A DNA stretch of 64,000 nt from Candidatus Roseilinea sp. (lineage in GTDB: Bacteria > Chloroflexota > Anaerolineae > J036 > Brachytrichaceae), in the NCBI GenBank assembly GCA_025998955.1, contig AP024676.1:2170001-2234000 (forward strand), written 5' to 3'. Shown here piece by piece: positions 1 to 9,796 of this stretch (positions are counted from its first letter, which is position 1; each line of letters starts with the position of its first letter). A program made the translations under genes and the position numbers. The notes below the pieces were generated by a model. It had not been told where the DNA came from. It ran no database searches and saw nothing but the letters and a program-made list of their open reading frames with translations.

Positions 1-31
1 TGGGGCAAGGAGAGCGGCAGGGCATCCATGT

Positions 32-406
32 TTACGCTGCAGGTCGCTCGAGAGGTGATGCGAGCGATCCAGCCGGCGCTGCATCACCCTCGATCGGGTA
101 ACCGGCCGCGATCCACGCTTCCTTGCCGTCGCGGAATTCGCGCACGTTCGCGTAGCCTAGCTCGGTCAGCACGCGCACCGCCTTCGCCGACGAGCCGCAG
201 CGCGCATTCTGGCAGTAAACCACGATCACCGCCTGCTTGTCTGCGAGCATCGCTTCGGCCATGCGCCGTAGGCCGAGGATGGGCAGATTGATCGCGCCGG
301 GCAGATGGGCTTTGCGATAGGCATGCGGCGCCAACACTTCGACCAGCGTTAACGGCGCGCCGGCATCGAGCTGCCGTTTGAGTTCGTCCAATGTAATCAC
401 GCTCAT
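32..406 (-). CDS. Rhodanese-like domain protein
   Basis: Single rhodanese domain of 124 residues, the usual size of stand-alone sulfurtransferases that pass sulfane sulfur between small thiols and proteins in the cytosol. Visible motifs are the domain opening [20 protein letters not shown] and the active loop [12 protein letters not shown], in which C65 is the expected persulfide cysteine. An upstream in-frame start at 490 would add 28 residues without family resemblance and would run into the divergent trpB leader, so the ATG at 406 ([10 protein letters not shown]) is preferred. It is divergent from trpB, with about 130 bp between the two starts. The loop has a second cysteine five residues on (C70), which could form a disulfide with C65. 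The physiological substrate cannot be read from the sequence. Confidence 0.88.
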   Translation of the reverse strand: MSVITLDELKRQLDAGAPLTLVEVLAPHAYRKAHLPGAINLPILGLRRMAEAMLADKQAVIVVYCQNARCGSSAKAVRVLTELGYANVREFRDGKEAWIAAGYPIEGDAAPAGSLASPLERPAA

Positions 407-537
407 GGATTTGCCGAAAGCTGAATTATTCTCGAAAAGCTGAGTGCCGGCAAAGGGGCAACCCGATGGGATCGCCGCCATCACGAACACGCCCCCTGCT
501 AGGCCGAAAAGCGCAACTGGTGATAAAGTCGGCGGCG

Positions 538-1848
<1,311 letters not shown>

Positions 1849-1859
1849 CGCAACACCTC

Positions 1860-3071
1860 TCAGCCCTTGCCGCAGAAGTGCAGTTCGCCCCAGTCTTGGA
1901 TGCGGCCGTCGGAGAGCGTGGCGAATAAGCCGATCTTGTAGCCGCCGGGCGGCCAATCACGCCGGTTCAAGCGGAAGTTGTCCATCTTGAACGGCACCTG
2001 CTGGCGCAGGCCACGCGATCCCATCCCGCACTCGTCACCGCTGGGGTCAATTCGCAACTCCAGCGACTTGATGCCGTAGATGTGCCAGCGGATGACCATC
2101 TCGTCCGGGTCGGCGCTGGCATTCGGCACGAACTCGAACGGCACCGGCGTGCAGAACGTGTAGTCCGGCGCATTGTTCAACTTGGCCGCCCAGTGGGGGT
2201 TTGAGGGATTGCAATCGGGCTCGGCAGGTGGAGCCGACGTCGCCGTCGGCAACTCCGCCGAAGGTGCGGCCGGTGCAACGGTTGCAACGAGCGGCGCAGC
2301 TGCCGGTGAAGCAGGCGTAGGCGCAGGGGGCGCTTGAGCGACGCCTACGCCGTTCGCCGCATCGTTCGGCTGCACGAATTGCCCCGACACCCAGACCGTC
2401 CTTCCCTCTACGCTGACCTGCCACCATCGACCATCGCTGCTCTTGCCGATCACGCGGGCAGTCCGCCCCTGGTTCAACCGCCCGACCAAATCGTAGTTCG
2501 TGCCGGGTCCGGCGCGCAGGTTGACGAAGTCGTTCACTACGGTCACGCCGGGTGTTGTCGTGGGCGAGGGAGTGGGCACCGTGGTGGCTGCCGATGCTTC
2601 CACAGGAGAAGGCTCAAGCGTAGGTTCGAGGGTCGGCTCCGGCGTCGGAATCGCGGTCGGCGCTGCCGTCGGCTCAGGCGCTTCGACGCGCACTGCGACC
2701 ACATCCGAGAGCGCGATGAGCTTGTCCGCGGCGTCGCGCGCTTCCAGATACAGCACATGGTTGCCGATCGCTTGCGGCGTCCATAGCATGGAGGCATCGG
2801 TGCTGCCAGGCTGAACTGGCAACGTCCCCATCCGCCGGCCGTTGACCCAGACGTGAACCTGAGCGAATTCTGTGCCGCTATATTCGACGCGCACCGGAAT
2901 CTCGACGTTCATCGTCAGGCGCGCGCCTTGTGCCGGCTCGACAATCCGCAGCGAAGGGGGTGGTGCTGGCGTTGCCGGTATGCCGCACGCGGCCAACCCG
3001 ATCGTAGTGGCCAGCGCGATCGCGACTAAGCTCGACTTATGGCCTCCTCGGCCCAGGTGCGACTTACTCAC
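1860..3071 (-). CDS. SH3-domain lipoprotein with Ig-like and Pro/Thr linker regions
   Basis: Probable extracytoplasmic lipoprotein of about 403 residues. The N-terminus has a hydrophobic stretch ending in a lipobox (GLAAC). It is followed by an Ig-like beta region (RIVEPAQGARLTMNVEIPV...), a Pro/Thr/Glu-rich linker, and a bacterial SH3 domain (NDFVNLRAGPGTNYDLVGRL...WWQV...VWVSGQFV). A second P/A/T linker leads to a C-terminal domain with four cysteines (CNPSNPHW, FCTP, DECG, HFCGKG) that I do not recognise. SH3 domains of this kind usually bind cell-wall or surface polymers. The GTG at 3071 is preferred because starting at 3125 would place 18 residues in front of a normal signal peptide and overlap the divergent methyltransferase gene. 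The partner ligand is unknown. Confidence 0.8.
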   Translation of the reverse strand: MSKSHLGRGGHKSSLVAIALATTIGLAACGIPATPAPPPSLRIVEPAQGARLTMNVEIPVRVEYSGTEFAQVHVWVNGRRMGTLPVQPGSTDASMLWTPQAIGNHVLYLEARDAADKLIALSDVVAVRVEAPEPTAAPTAIPTPEPTLEPTLEPSPVEASAATTVPTPSPTTTPGVTVVNDFVNLRAGPGTNYDLVGRLNQGRTARVIGKSSDGRWWQVSVEGRTVWVSGQFVQPNDAANGVGVAQAPPAPTPASPAAAPLVATVAPAAPSAELPTATSAPPAEPDCNPSNPHWAAKLNNAPDYTFCTPVPFEFVPNASADPDEMVIRWHIYGIKSLELRIDPSGDECGMGSRGLRQQVPFKMDNFRLNRRDWPPGGYKIGLFATLSDGRIQDWGELHFCGKG

Positions 3072-3114
3072 GGGGTTCGATTGTAGCGTGCAATAGAATA
3101 GCGACTCGATCACC

Positions 3115-3954
3115 GTGAACACCATTCAAGACCAAGACCTCGCCCTGCTCGTGGACATGCGCGACAAAGCGCACCTGGTGCGCGTGCGCGCTGGTCAGAA
3201 GTTCGAGACGCATCACGGCTTCATCCCCTACGACGCCATCATCGGCCAGCCGTGGGGCAGCATCGTCCACTCGTCGCTCGGCCACCCCTACATCATCGTC
3301 CAGCCCAGCACCGCCGACCTGATCACGCACATCAAGCGCAGCTCGCAGGTGATCTTTCCAAAGGACAGCGCCTACATCCTAATGCGCATGAACGCCAAGC
3401 CCGGCGCACGGGTGCTGGAGAGCGGCTGCGGCAGCGGCGGGCTGACCCTGGCGCTGGCGACCGCCGTCATGCCCACCGGCCATGTGTATTCGCAGGAGAT
3501 CCGTGAGGACTTCATCGCTTTGGCCCGGCGCAACATAGATCGCGTCGGCCTTGCCCCATACGTCACGTTCATCCACGCCGACAGCACACAGGGCTTCAAA
3601 GTGGACGAGAAGATGGATGCCGTCTTCCTGGACATGCCCGAGCCGCAGACGTGTGTGCTGCAGGCGCGCGAGGTGCTGAAAGACGGTGGATTCTTCGGCT
3701 CGCTCGTACCGACCACCAACCAAGTCGTCAATCTGTTGCGCGCGCTGGAGGACTCGGCCTTCGGGCTGATTGACGTGGAGGAGATTCTGACGCGGCGCTA
3801 CAAGCCGGTGGCCGACCGGCTGCGCCCACAGGATCGCATGGTTGCCCACACCGGCTTCCTCATCTTCGCGCGCGCCATCGTCAAGCCTTACAAACTGCCC
3901 GCGATTGCCCACGAGACAGACGACGACGAAGCAGTCTTCCCCGGCGAAGCCTGA
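3115..3954 (+). CDS. trmI: tRNA (adenine-58-N1)-methyltransferase, TrmI type
   Basis: SAM-dependent methyltransferase of the TrmI/GCD14 family, which makes m1A58 in the T-loop of tRNA. The first 90 residues form the small N-terminal domain typical of the family (GQKFETHHGFIPYDAIIG, a substrate-positioning segment). The Rossmann fold follows with motif I VLESGCGSGGLTLALA, the acidic loop YSQEIREDFIALARRN, and DAVFLDMPEP as the catalytic-side motif. At 279 residues the length fits bacterial and archaeal members. The start is a GTG with a TAGAAT box 16 nt upstream and no clear Shine-Dalgarno site, which would suit a leaderless transcript. The next gene, yqeC, starts 10 nt after the stop, so the two are probably co-transcribed. 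Confidence 0.9.
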   Translation: MNTIQDQDLALLVDMRDKAHLVRVRAGQKFETHHGFIPYDAIIGQPWGSIVHSSLGHPYIIVQPSTADLITHIKRSSQVIFPKDSAYILMRMNAKPGARVLESGCGSGGLTLALATAVMPTGHVYSQEIREDFIALARRNIDRVGLAPYVTFIHADSTQGFKVDEKMDAVFLDMPEPQTCVLQAREVLKDGGFFGSLVPTTNQVVNLLRALEDSAFGLIDVEEILTRRYKPVADRLRPQDRMVAHTGFLIFARAIVKPYKLPAIAHETDDDEAVFPGEA

Positions 3955-3963
3955 CCCGGCGCC

Positions 3964-4764
3964 ATGGAGCTGCTGAGTGCGCTCGGGATCGAACCTGGTG
4001 ACTGCGTCGCCGTGGCCGGCGCGGGAGGCAAGACCACGCTGTGCTGGCGACTCACCCAGGCGCTGGCGTCGCATGGTGCGCGCGTCATTTTCACGACGAC
4101 GACGAAGATTTGGCAGCCGGCGAAGGGGACGTTCGACCGGCTGCACGTTGGGCCGATTGTAGACTTCGCGCCGTCGCTCGATACCCCAGCGGCATGGTGC
4201 ACGGCGTGCTTGGCTTTGGCCGTCGAGGGCGCCGCCAACCCGGCACCCGTCGGCGACGCCGGCATGCCCACCACACAGACCAAACTCGTCGGCTTCACGC
4301 CCGCCGTGATCTGCGCCCTCAAGGCTTCGACCCAGGCGCTGCCCATCTCGATCCTTGTGGAAGCGGACGGCGCGCGCGGCCTGTGCATCAAGGCGCCGGG
4401 CGAGGACGAACCGGTGATCCCCGATTGCACCGATGTCGTTTGCGTGCTGGCCCACCTCGACGCCATCGGCCAACCGCTCGACGCGCGCGTAGCACATCGC
4501 GTCGAGCGGATTACCCAACTGACGCAGATGCCATCCGGCGCCGCCATTACGCCGGCGCTGATCGTCGCGCTGCTGTCGCACCCCGAAGGCGGGCTGAAGG
4601 GCATCCCGGACGGCGCGCGCAAAGTCGCCGTCCTTACTCAGCGCGACGAGCGTGAGCTACACCCCGACGCTCAGCGGATCATGGCAGCGCTGCGTGCGCG
4701 GGGCTTCGACAGAGCAGTCACGATCGCGCCGCGCGCGACACAGCCGGTCCTCTCGTGCGTTTAG
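3964..4764 (+). CDS. yqeC: YqeC family protein (selenium-dependent hydroxylase accessory)
   Basis: P-loop protein of the YqeC family, which comparative genomics links to maturation of selenium-dependent molybdenum hydroxylases; the reaction is not firmly known. Visible motifs are the nucleotide-binding loop VAVAGAGGKTTLCWRL near residue 18, the FTTTTKIW switch-like segment, EADGARGLCIKAPGEDEPVIP and the VAHRVERI block. The 266 residues match the usual size. No selenium or molybdenum gene is present in this window, so the family role is not supported by context. It lies 10 nt after trmI and about 200 bp before the cytochrome oxidase operon. Confidence 0.82.
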   Translation: MELLSALGIEPGDCVAVAGAGGKTTLCWRLTQALASHGARVIFTTTTKIWQPAKGTFDRLHVGPIVDFAPSLDTPAAWCTACLALAVEGAANPAPVGDAGMPTTQTKLVGFTPAVICALKASTQALPISILVEADGARGLCIKAPGEDEPVIPDCTDVVCVLAHLDAIGQPLDARVAHRVERITQLTQMPSGAAITPALIVALLSHPEGGLKGIPDGARKVAVLTQRDERELHPDAQRIMAALRARGFDRAVTIAPRATQPVLSCV

Positions 4765-4966
4765 CGCGCCTATCACAGCGCGCCGAGAAACTGCGCTGCT
4801 CGAAGAGGTCTGTTCCCCTGCACGCTGCCTACCCGGCCCAAAGACTAGCCAAGTGACCAGCCCGCCGACCGTCCGGCGGCGGAGTGCAATTCAGCCCAAC
4901 TTCCTTTACGCTGCAGCGATAACCATGCCAGGTGCAACTCATTCAAAGGGAAGGGTTGTTGATGCT

Positions 4967-5137
4967 ATGGAAGAGAGACCAGTAAATTCTCCTCAATCCC
5001 CCGAGCCGGACGGCGAGCACTCCGGCTTCCAACCCCGAGGCATTATCCTCTTCGTCTTTCTCATGTTGTTGGGATATGGCCTGTACTGGGCGTATCTGTG
5101 GTTCCTCACCGTGATCGAGCGCGGGGCAGGCGGCTGA
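4967..5137 (+). CDS. Cytochrome oxidase subunit IIa-like small membrane protein
   Basis: A 56-residue protein with one transmembrane helix (about residues 23-48, IILFVFLMLLGYGLYWAYLW) and a short acidic N-terminus. A single-helix subunit IIa directly upstream of subunits II and I is the known arrangement of ba3 (B-family) oxidases, as in Thermus. The ATG at 4967 follows the purine-rich AAAGGGAAGGG at 4946; the longer in-frame reading from 4652 is mostly non-coding and overlaps yqeC. Subunit II starts 19 nt after its stop. The assignment rests on topology and position rather than on strong sequence identity. Confidence 0.75.
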   Translation: MEERPVNSPQSPEPDGEHSGFQPRGIILFVFLMLLGYGLYWAYLWFLTVIERGAGG

Positions 5138-5156
5138 CCGACCCAGGAGCATCATC

Positions 5157-5642
5157 ATGGAAATCAACAAACTCGAGCGCTATTGGCTGATCGCCGTTGG
5201 GATCACGCTGGGCGCATTCACGGCAGCGACCATCCTTGCAGTCACCGTGTTCGGCATTCGCCTGCCGGCGCCGGTGGAGCGCATAGATCCGCAGCGGCTG
5301 GAGCAGACCATCTTCGCGAACCCCGGCGTGCGCAAGATCGCCGACAACCGCTACGAAGCCGTCATCGTTGCGCGGTCGTGGGCGTTCGACGCCGGGCCGG
5401 AGGCCGGCAACCCGGCCGTGCTGCGCTTTCCGCGTGGCTCACAGGTCACCTTCTACGTGACCAGCAAAGACGTGATGCACGGCTTTCAGATCGAGAAACA
5501 TACGTTGAACCTGGAGCTGGTTCCCGGTCAAATCGCGCGCGCCACAGCGAACTTCAATCGGCCGGGCACCTACCACATCATCTGCAACCACTACTGCGGC
5601 GCCGGCCATCAAGTGATGTACGGCGTCATCATCGTCGAGTAA
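5157..5642 (+). CDS. cbaB: Cytochrome c oxidase subunit II (ba3 type)
   Basis: Membrane-anchored CuA electron-entry subunit of a heme-copper oxidase. One N-terminal transmembrane helix (residues 10-32) precedes a cupredoxin domain. The full CuA site is present: H108 in VMHGFQIEKH, then C143, C147, H151 and M154 in CNHYCGAGHQVM. At 161 residues with a single helix it matches the short ba3-type subunit II rather than the two-helix A-family form. It sits between the small subunit and subunit I in a tight operon. No fused cytochrome c domain is seen, so electrons must come from a separate carrier. Confidence 0.93.
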   Translation: MEINKLERYWLIAVGITLGAFTAATILAVTVFGIRLPAPVERIDPQRLEQTIFANPGVRKIADNRYEAVIVARSWAFDAGPEAGNPAVLRFPRGSQVTFYVTSKDVMHGFQIEKHTLNLELVPGQIARATANFNRPGTYHIICNHYCGAGHQVMYGVIIVE

Positions 5643-5660
5643 TTTACGCGTGAGGTATTC

Positions 5661-7379
5661 ATGGCAAGTGTGACCTATCCCCAAACGTTCGAAACGCCGG
5701 CGACGCCGACCACGCTGAAGCTGGCGAAGCGCGAGCAAGCGATGATCGGCGCGCATATCATCGCGGCGCTGGTCGCGTTGATGTTCGGCATCTTCATGGG
5801 ACCATTCCAAACGTTCCACCGGTCGCCGACCTTCGTGCAGTACTTCCCCACCATCCCGGTCTTCACGTTCTACTACCAGGCGGTGACGGCGCACGGGGTG
5901 ATGAACGCCTTGTTCTTCACCACGTTCTTCATCATCGGCTTCTGCTACTTCGTGGTTGAGCGTTCGTTGCAACGGCCGATCAAGTCCACGCCGATGGGCT
6001 GGGCGGCGTTCGCCTCGATGGCGCTTGGCCTGGTGTTCATGCTGTTCGTCCTGCTCACGATGCCGCAACAATCGGCGGTGCTCTACACCTTCTACCCGCC
6101 GATGATCGCGCCGGCCCTGTTCTACATCGGGCTGGTGCTGCTGGCGCTGGGATCGTGGCTGGCGTCGGCCAACATCTTCCTGACTTACCGCGACTGGAAG
6201 CGCGAGCACCCCAACGAGCGCGTGCCGCTCGCGGTGTTCGCCATCCTGGTGAACTTCATCGTGTGGTGCGTGGCGACGATCGGCGTGGCGCTCGAGATCG
6301 TGTTCATGCTGCTGCCGGCCTCGCTGGGCATCCTGAGAGTGACCGACCCGCAGTTAGCGCGCACGCTCTTCTGGTTCTTCGGCCACCCGCTGGTGTATTT
6401 CTGGCTGCTCCCGGCCTACGTGTCGTGGTACACCATGCTGCCGCGCCAGGCCGGCGGCAAGCTGTTCAGCGAACCGTTGGCGCGCGTGGCCTTCATCATG
6501 TTTGTGGTGTTCTCGGTGCCGGTCGGCGTGCATCACCAGTTCAGCGACCCGGGCATTAGCGCATCGTCGAAGGGCATCCAAACGCTGCTCACGCTCATCG
6601 TGAGCATCCCCAGCTTCATGACCGCTTTCAACGTCGGCGCGGCGCTGGAGAACGCGGCGCGCAACCGCGGCGCGAAGACGCTGTTCGACTGGCCGTTCAA
6701 GCAGAAGTGGAACGACCCGGTGGTGGCGGCGCAACTGTCCGGCATGTTGCTCTTCATCGCCGGCGGGTTCAGCGGCCTGATCAACGCCTCGGCGCAGCTC
6801 AACGCGACGATCCACAACACCTCGTGGGTGCCGGCGCACTTCCATCAGACGTTGGGCGGCGGCGTGACGCTGACGTATATCGGCATCCTGTATTGGCTGC
6901 TGCCGGCCATCCGCGGCCGCGCGCTGTTCAGCAAAAAGGCCGCGCTCGCGCAGGTGTTCACCTGGTTGATCGGCATGACGCTGTTCGGCCTGGCGATGGG
7001 CGAAGCGGGGCTGCAGGGCGTCCCGCGCCGGGCGCTCACCAGCCAGGCGCCGTATTTGACGCCCGCCGGCGCATTCTGGATGGATGTCACCGCCGTCTCC
7101 GGCGTCATCCTGCTGATTAGCTCGATCCTGCTCTACGTCAACATCATCGGCACGCTGTTCTTCTCGCGGCAACCGATGCCCGCCGCCGACGTGCCCATCG
7201 AGACGGTCAGCGGCGATCGCACGTCGCCGTTGTGGTTCGAGCGCTGGGGCATCTGGCTGGGCATCCTGGGCATCCTGTTGCTGATCTCCTACGGCCCGGT
7301 GATCGCCGAAGTGTTGGACTTCCAAGAAGGCTGGAACATCCTCCGCTTCATGCCGACCAGCAACGCGCCCATGCCCTAG
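5661..7379 (+). CDS. cbaA: Cytochrome c oxidase subunit I (ba3 type, B family)
   Basis: Catalytic subunit with about 13 transmembrane helices; reduces O2 to water and pumps protons. Key elements are GHPLVYFWLLPAY (CuB histidine and the covalently linked tyrosine, in the B-family form rather than HPEVY), the CuB histidine pair in GVHHQFSDPG, and WVPAHFHQTLGG carrying the distal heme ligands. Length 572 fits ba3 subunit I. The gene follows subunit II by 18 nt and has the start ATGGCAAGTGTG after GAGGT. No subunit III or heme A synthase gene is nearby, which is normal for this type. The operon suggests respiration at low oxygen or high temperature (inference). Confidence 0.95.
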   Translation: MASVTYPQTFETPATPTTLKLAKREQAMIGAHIIAALVALMFGIFMGPFQTFHRSPTFVQYFPTIPVFTFYYQAVTAHGVMNALFFTTFFIIGFCYFVVERSLQRPIKSTPMGWAAFASMALGLVFMLFVLLTMPQQSAVLYTFYPPMIAPALFYIGLVLLALGSWLASANIFLTYRDWKREHPNERVPLAVFAILVNFIVWCVATIGVALEIVFMLLPASLGILRVTDPQLARTLFWFFGHPLVYFWLLPAYVSWYTMLPRQAGGKLFSEPLARVAFIMFVVFSVPVGVHHQFSDPGISASSKGIQTLLTLIVSIPSFMTAFNVGAALENAARNRGAKTLFDWPFKQKWNDPVVAAQLSGMLLFIAGGFSGLINASAQLNATIHNTSWVPAHFHQTLGGGVTLTYIGILYWLLPAIRGRALFSKKAALAQVFTWLIGMTLFGLAMGEAGLQGVPRRALTSQAPYLTPAGAFWMDVTAVSGVILLISSILLYVNIIGTLFFSRQPMPAADVPIETVSGDRTSPLWFERWGIWLGILGILLLISYGPVIAEVLDFQEGWNILRFMPTSNAPMP

Positions 7380-7396
7380 ATCGGCGCTGCGCGCGT

Positions 7397-7436
7397 CCAG
7401 CCCCTGAGGCCTGACCCCACAGGCCTCGGGGGCTGG
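7397..7436 (+). terminator. Long GC-rich hairpin after oxidase subunit I
   Basis: Arms 7397-7413 and 7420-7436 pair over 17 bp with one G-U wobble around a 6-nt loop. There is no following T-run, so it is more likely to protect or partly terminate the oxidase mRNA before the SCO gene than to act as a classical terminator. Confidence 0.7.
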
Positions 7437-7477
7437 ATGGAGCGATCGAGCGTCGGCCCTCAAGGGGCGATTTGAAT

Positions 7478-8377
7478 ATGGCTTCGATTAGTCGCGTTCC
7501 CCCGATAACGGATCGTCCTTCGTCGTCCTCAATCCTGAAGCTCACGATCGCATCGGCGCTCGTCGGATTCGGTGCCGTGATGTCGTTCCTGGGCGCCGCC
7601 TACCTGCAGGATGTGAAGCTCCTGGCCGAGGCGCCGGCGGCCTTCTGGGCCTTCATCTGCGGTCAGCCGCTCGCCGACGCGATGGTTGCGCCACTCGTCT
7701 TGATCGCAGGCGCGGTGAGCGCAATTGTGGCCAGTGCGTTACTCCTGCGACCGGCAACTCGGCTGCGCGCAGCAACTGCGGGCCTGGTGCTGTTCAGCGC
7801 GCTGGCCGCCGCCGGCAGCGGCTACCTCTTCGGCGCGGCTAATCGAGCTGCCGTTCAGGCGCCGCAGGCCATCGCCTATCTGACCCCGCCGCGGCCGATG
7901 CCGGATTTCGCCCTGACGAACTACGACGGCGGTATCACTCGGTTGAGCGACTTGCGCGGCAAAACGGTGCTGCTCTTCTTCGGATATACGCATTGCCCCG
8001 ACATCTGCCCGCTGGCGCTGAGTGATATGCGCAAAGTGAAGGCCGCGCTCGGCGAGGACGCCGAGAAGGCGGCGTTCGTGTTCATCAGCGTGGATGGGAT
8101 GCGCGATACGCCAGAGGTGCTGCGGCGCTACGTGCGCGCGTTCGATCCGAGCTTCATCGGCCTGACCGGCCCGGAGCAACACGTGCGGTTGATCGCGCTG
8201 GAGTATGGGGCGCACTTCCGAGCAAACCGCGCGGGCGCATCGAAGACCTATACGGTGGATCACACCGCCGACACTTTCGTCATTGATGCGCAAGGACGCT
8301 GGCGACTGGCCTACGGGATGCGCACGCCAACCGACGTCGTCGTGCGAGAAGTGCGCCGGGTGATTCGCGGGTCGTAG
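7478..8377 (+). CDS. SCO1/SenC family copper chaperone with extra membrane helices
   Basis: Thioredoxin-fold protein that delivers copper to the CuA site of oxidase subunit II, encoded just upstream. The copper/thiol motif FGYTHCPDICPLALSDM supplies CxxxC, and the distal histidine is in VDHTADTFVID. A normal SCO has one N-terminal helix. Here roughly 100 residues with three hydrophobic segments (about 27-48, 69-92 and 99-117) precede the SCO fold. The ATG at 7478 is chosen because GGGG at 7464 gives good spacing; the TTG at 7472 is an alternative. The position directly after the oxidase operon strongly supports the role. Confidence 0.88.
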   Translation: MASISRVPPITDRPSSSSILKLTIASALVGFGAVMSFLGAAYLQDVKLLAEAPAAFWAFICGQPLADAMVAPLVLIAGAVSAIVASALLLRPATRLRAATAGLVLFSALAAAGSGYLFGAANRAAVQAPQAIAYLTPPRPMPDFALTNYDGGITRLSDLRGKTVLLFFGYTHCPDICPLALSDMRKVKAALGEDAEKAAFVFISVDGMRDTPEVLRRYVRAFDPSFIGLTGPEQHVRLIALEYGAHFRANRAGASKTYTVDHTADTFVIDAQGRWRLAYGMRTPTDVVVREVRRVIRGS

Positions 8378-8386
8378 CGCTCGCGG

Positions 8387-9736
8387 TCATCTGTCCTCCG
8401 TGCTGCACACCTGATCTACCATCTCGCGCGCCAGGCCGATGTAGCGGGTTGGGTCGAGCAAGCGAGCGAGATCATCCGACGCCAGGTGCGCGCGCACGAG
8501 TGGATGTTCGGCCAGCACCTCACGGAAGGGGCGCTTGGACTCGACGGCGCGCATCGCGCACTCATACACGACGTCGTGCGCTGTTTGGCGCCCGATATGT
8601 TCGCCCAGCGCGAACATCACCGCTTCACTCAGCATGAGGCCCTCAAGCGCGTCGAGGTTCTCCCGCATCCGTTCGGGGTATACGCGCAAGCCCTGTAAGA
8701 CACGCAACGTCAGGGCCAGCGCGCCATCGGCCATCACGCATAGCTCAGGCAGATAGGCCCACTCTATGTGGTTGACGGTCCAATCGCGCTCGTGCTCTTG
8801 GATCAGTCCATCGAGCGCCGTGCGTGCGCGATCGAAGCACAGCCGGGCCAGCGCCGCGATTGCTTCACACAGCATCGGATTGCGCTTGTGCGGCATGGTG
8901 CTGCTGCCGACTTTGCCTTCCTCCCAGGGCTCCTCCAACTCCATGACTTCGCTTTTCTGCAACGCGATTACTTCGCTGGCGATCTTGCCGCAGGTTCCGG
9001 CCATCATCGCGACGACGGCAGCAAACTCGGCGAAGCGATCATGAGCGACGTGCCAGCTAATCGTCGGCACGCCCAGGCCGAGGTGTGCCATCATGCGGCG
9101 GCGAATCTCGAAGCCGTGCTCACTCACGCCGGCCAGCGTGCCCACCGCACCGCCGAATTGGCCGACGAGCAAGCGTGGCTTGCATTCGCTCAGGCGGGCC
9201 GCGTGTCGGCGAAACTCATCCAGCCAGATCGCGACCTTGAAGCCGAAGGTGATGGGAAGCGCGTGCTGGCCATGCGTGCGGCCGGGCATGATCGTCTCGC
9301 GATGGCGTCGCGCCAGTTCGATCAGCGTCGCTTCCAGATCGCGCAGGCGCCGCTCGAAGAGCGCAGTCGCGTCTTTGAGCTGGAGCACGAGGGCGGTATC
9401 TATGATGTCCTGCGTGGTCGCGCCCCAGTGAATGTATTCGCCGGCATCGCCATCGCAGATTGACTTGAGCGCGCGGATGAGCGGCACAATGGGATGGAGC
9501 GTGTGGTCAATCTCACGCTTCATCCACGCCGTGTCAATCAGCGCTGCCTTGGCCTTGCGCGCAATTTCCTCCGCAGCCCATCGTGGGATCACGCCGATCT
9601 CCGCTTCGGCCTGCGCTAAGGCGGCCTCTACATCGAGCCAACGTTGCAGTAGCGACTCATCGTTGAAGATCGCGCGCATCTCGTCCGTGCCATACAGGTC
9701 TTTCAGGAAGATGGAGTCGGTGATGTGGGATGGCAT
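8387..9736 (-). CDS. purB: Adenylosuccinate lyase family protein
   Basis: Member of the fumarase/aspartase superfamily of elimination enzymes. The superfamily signature GSSTMPHKRNPMLCEA is intact, as are HWGATTQDIIDTALVLQL and PGRTHGQHALPITFG, which carry the catalytic acid/base residues. At 449 residues it fits both adenylosuccinate lyase (purine synthesis) and the related 3-carboxy-cis,cis-muconate cycloisomerase group. The ATG at 9736 is preferred, because residues upstream come from the repeat-bearing gap. The gene ends the sugar-catabolism cluster, with only a heptamer-repeat gap between it and the ABC permease gene, so a catabolic lyase role is possible. The purB symbol is therefore tentative. 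Confidence 0.72.
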   Translation of the reverse strand: MPSHITDSIFLKDLYGTDEMRAIFNDESLLQRWLDVEAALAQAEAEIGVIPRWAAEEIARKAKAALIDTAWMKREIDHTLHPIVPLIRALKSICDGDAGEYIHWGATTQDIIDTALVLQLKDATALFERRLRDLEATLIELARRHRETIMPGRTHGQHALPITFGFKVAIWLDEFRRHAARLSECKPRLLVGQFGGAVGTLAGVSEHGFEIRRRMMAHLGLGVPTISWHVAHDRFAEFAAVVAMMAGTCGKIASEVIALQKSEVMELEEPWEEGKVGSSTMPHKRNPMLCEAIAALARLCFDRARTALDGLIQEHERDWTVNHIEWAYLPELCVMADGALALTLRVLQGLRVYPERMRENLDALEGLMLSEAVMFALGEHIGRQTAHDVVYECAMRAVESKRPFREVLAEHPLVRAHLASDDLARLLDPTRYIGLAREMVDQVCSTEDR

Positions 9737-9753
9737 GCGGCGCAGAGCTAGCA

Positions 9754-9788
9754 ATTAGAGATTAGAGATTGGGGATTAGAGATTGGAG
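9754..9788. repeat. Five tandem heptamers (ATTAGAG type)
   Basis: Five perfect-register heptamers: ATTAGAG, ATTAGAG, ATTGGGG, ATTAGAG, ATTGGAG. They lie in the gap between the permease and lyase genes. The form resembles the short tandemly repeated repetitive (STRR) sequences known from cyanobacteria. Confidence 0.9.
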
Positions 9789-9796
9789 GTTGAATC

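Noticed and set aside
5439-6209. 256-codon minus-strand frame across the oxidase genes
   Set aside because: Antisense shadow of subunits II and I; composition is His/Arg/Gln-rich as expected from the high-GC opposite strand.
6354-7463. 369-codon minus-strand frame
   Set aside because: Shadow of oxidase subunit I; no motif, and the plus-strand protein is unambiguous.
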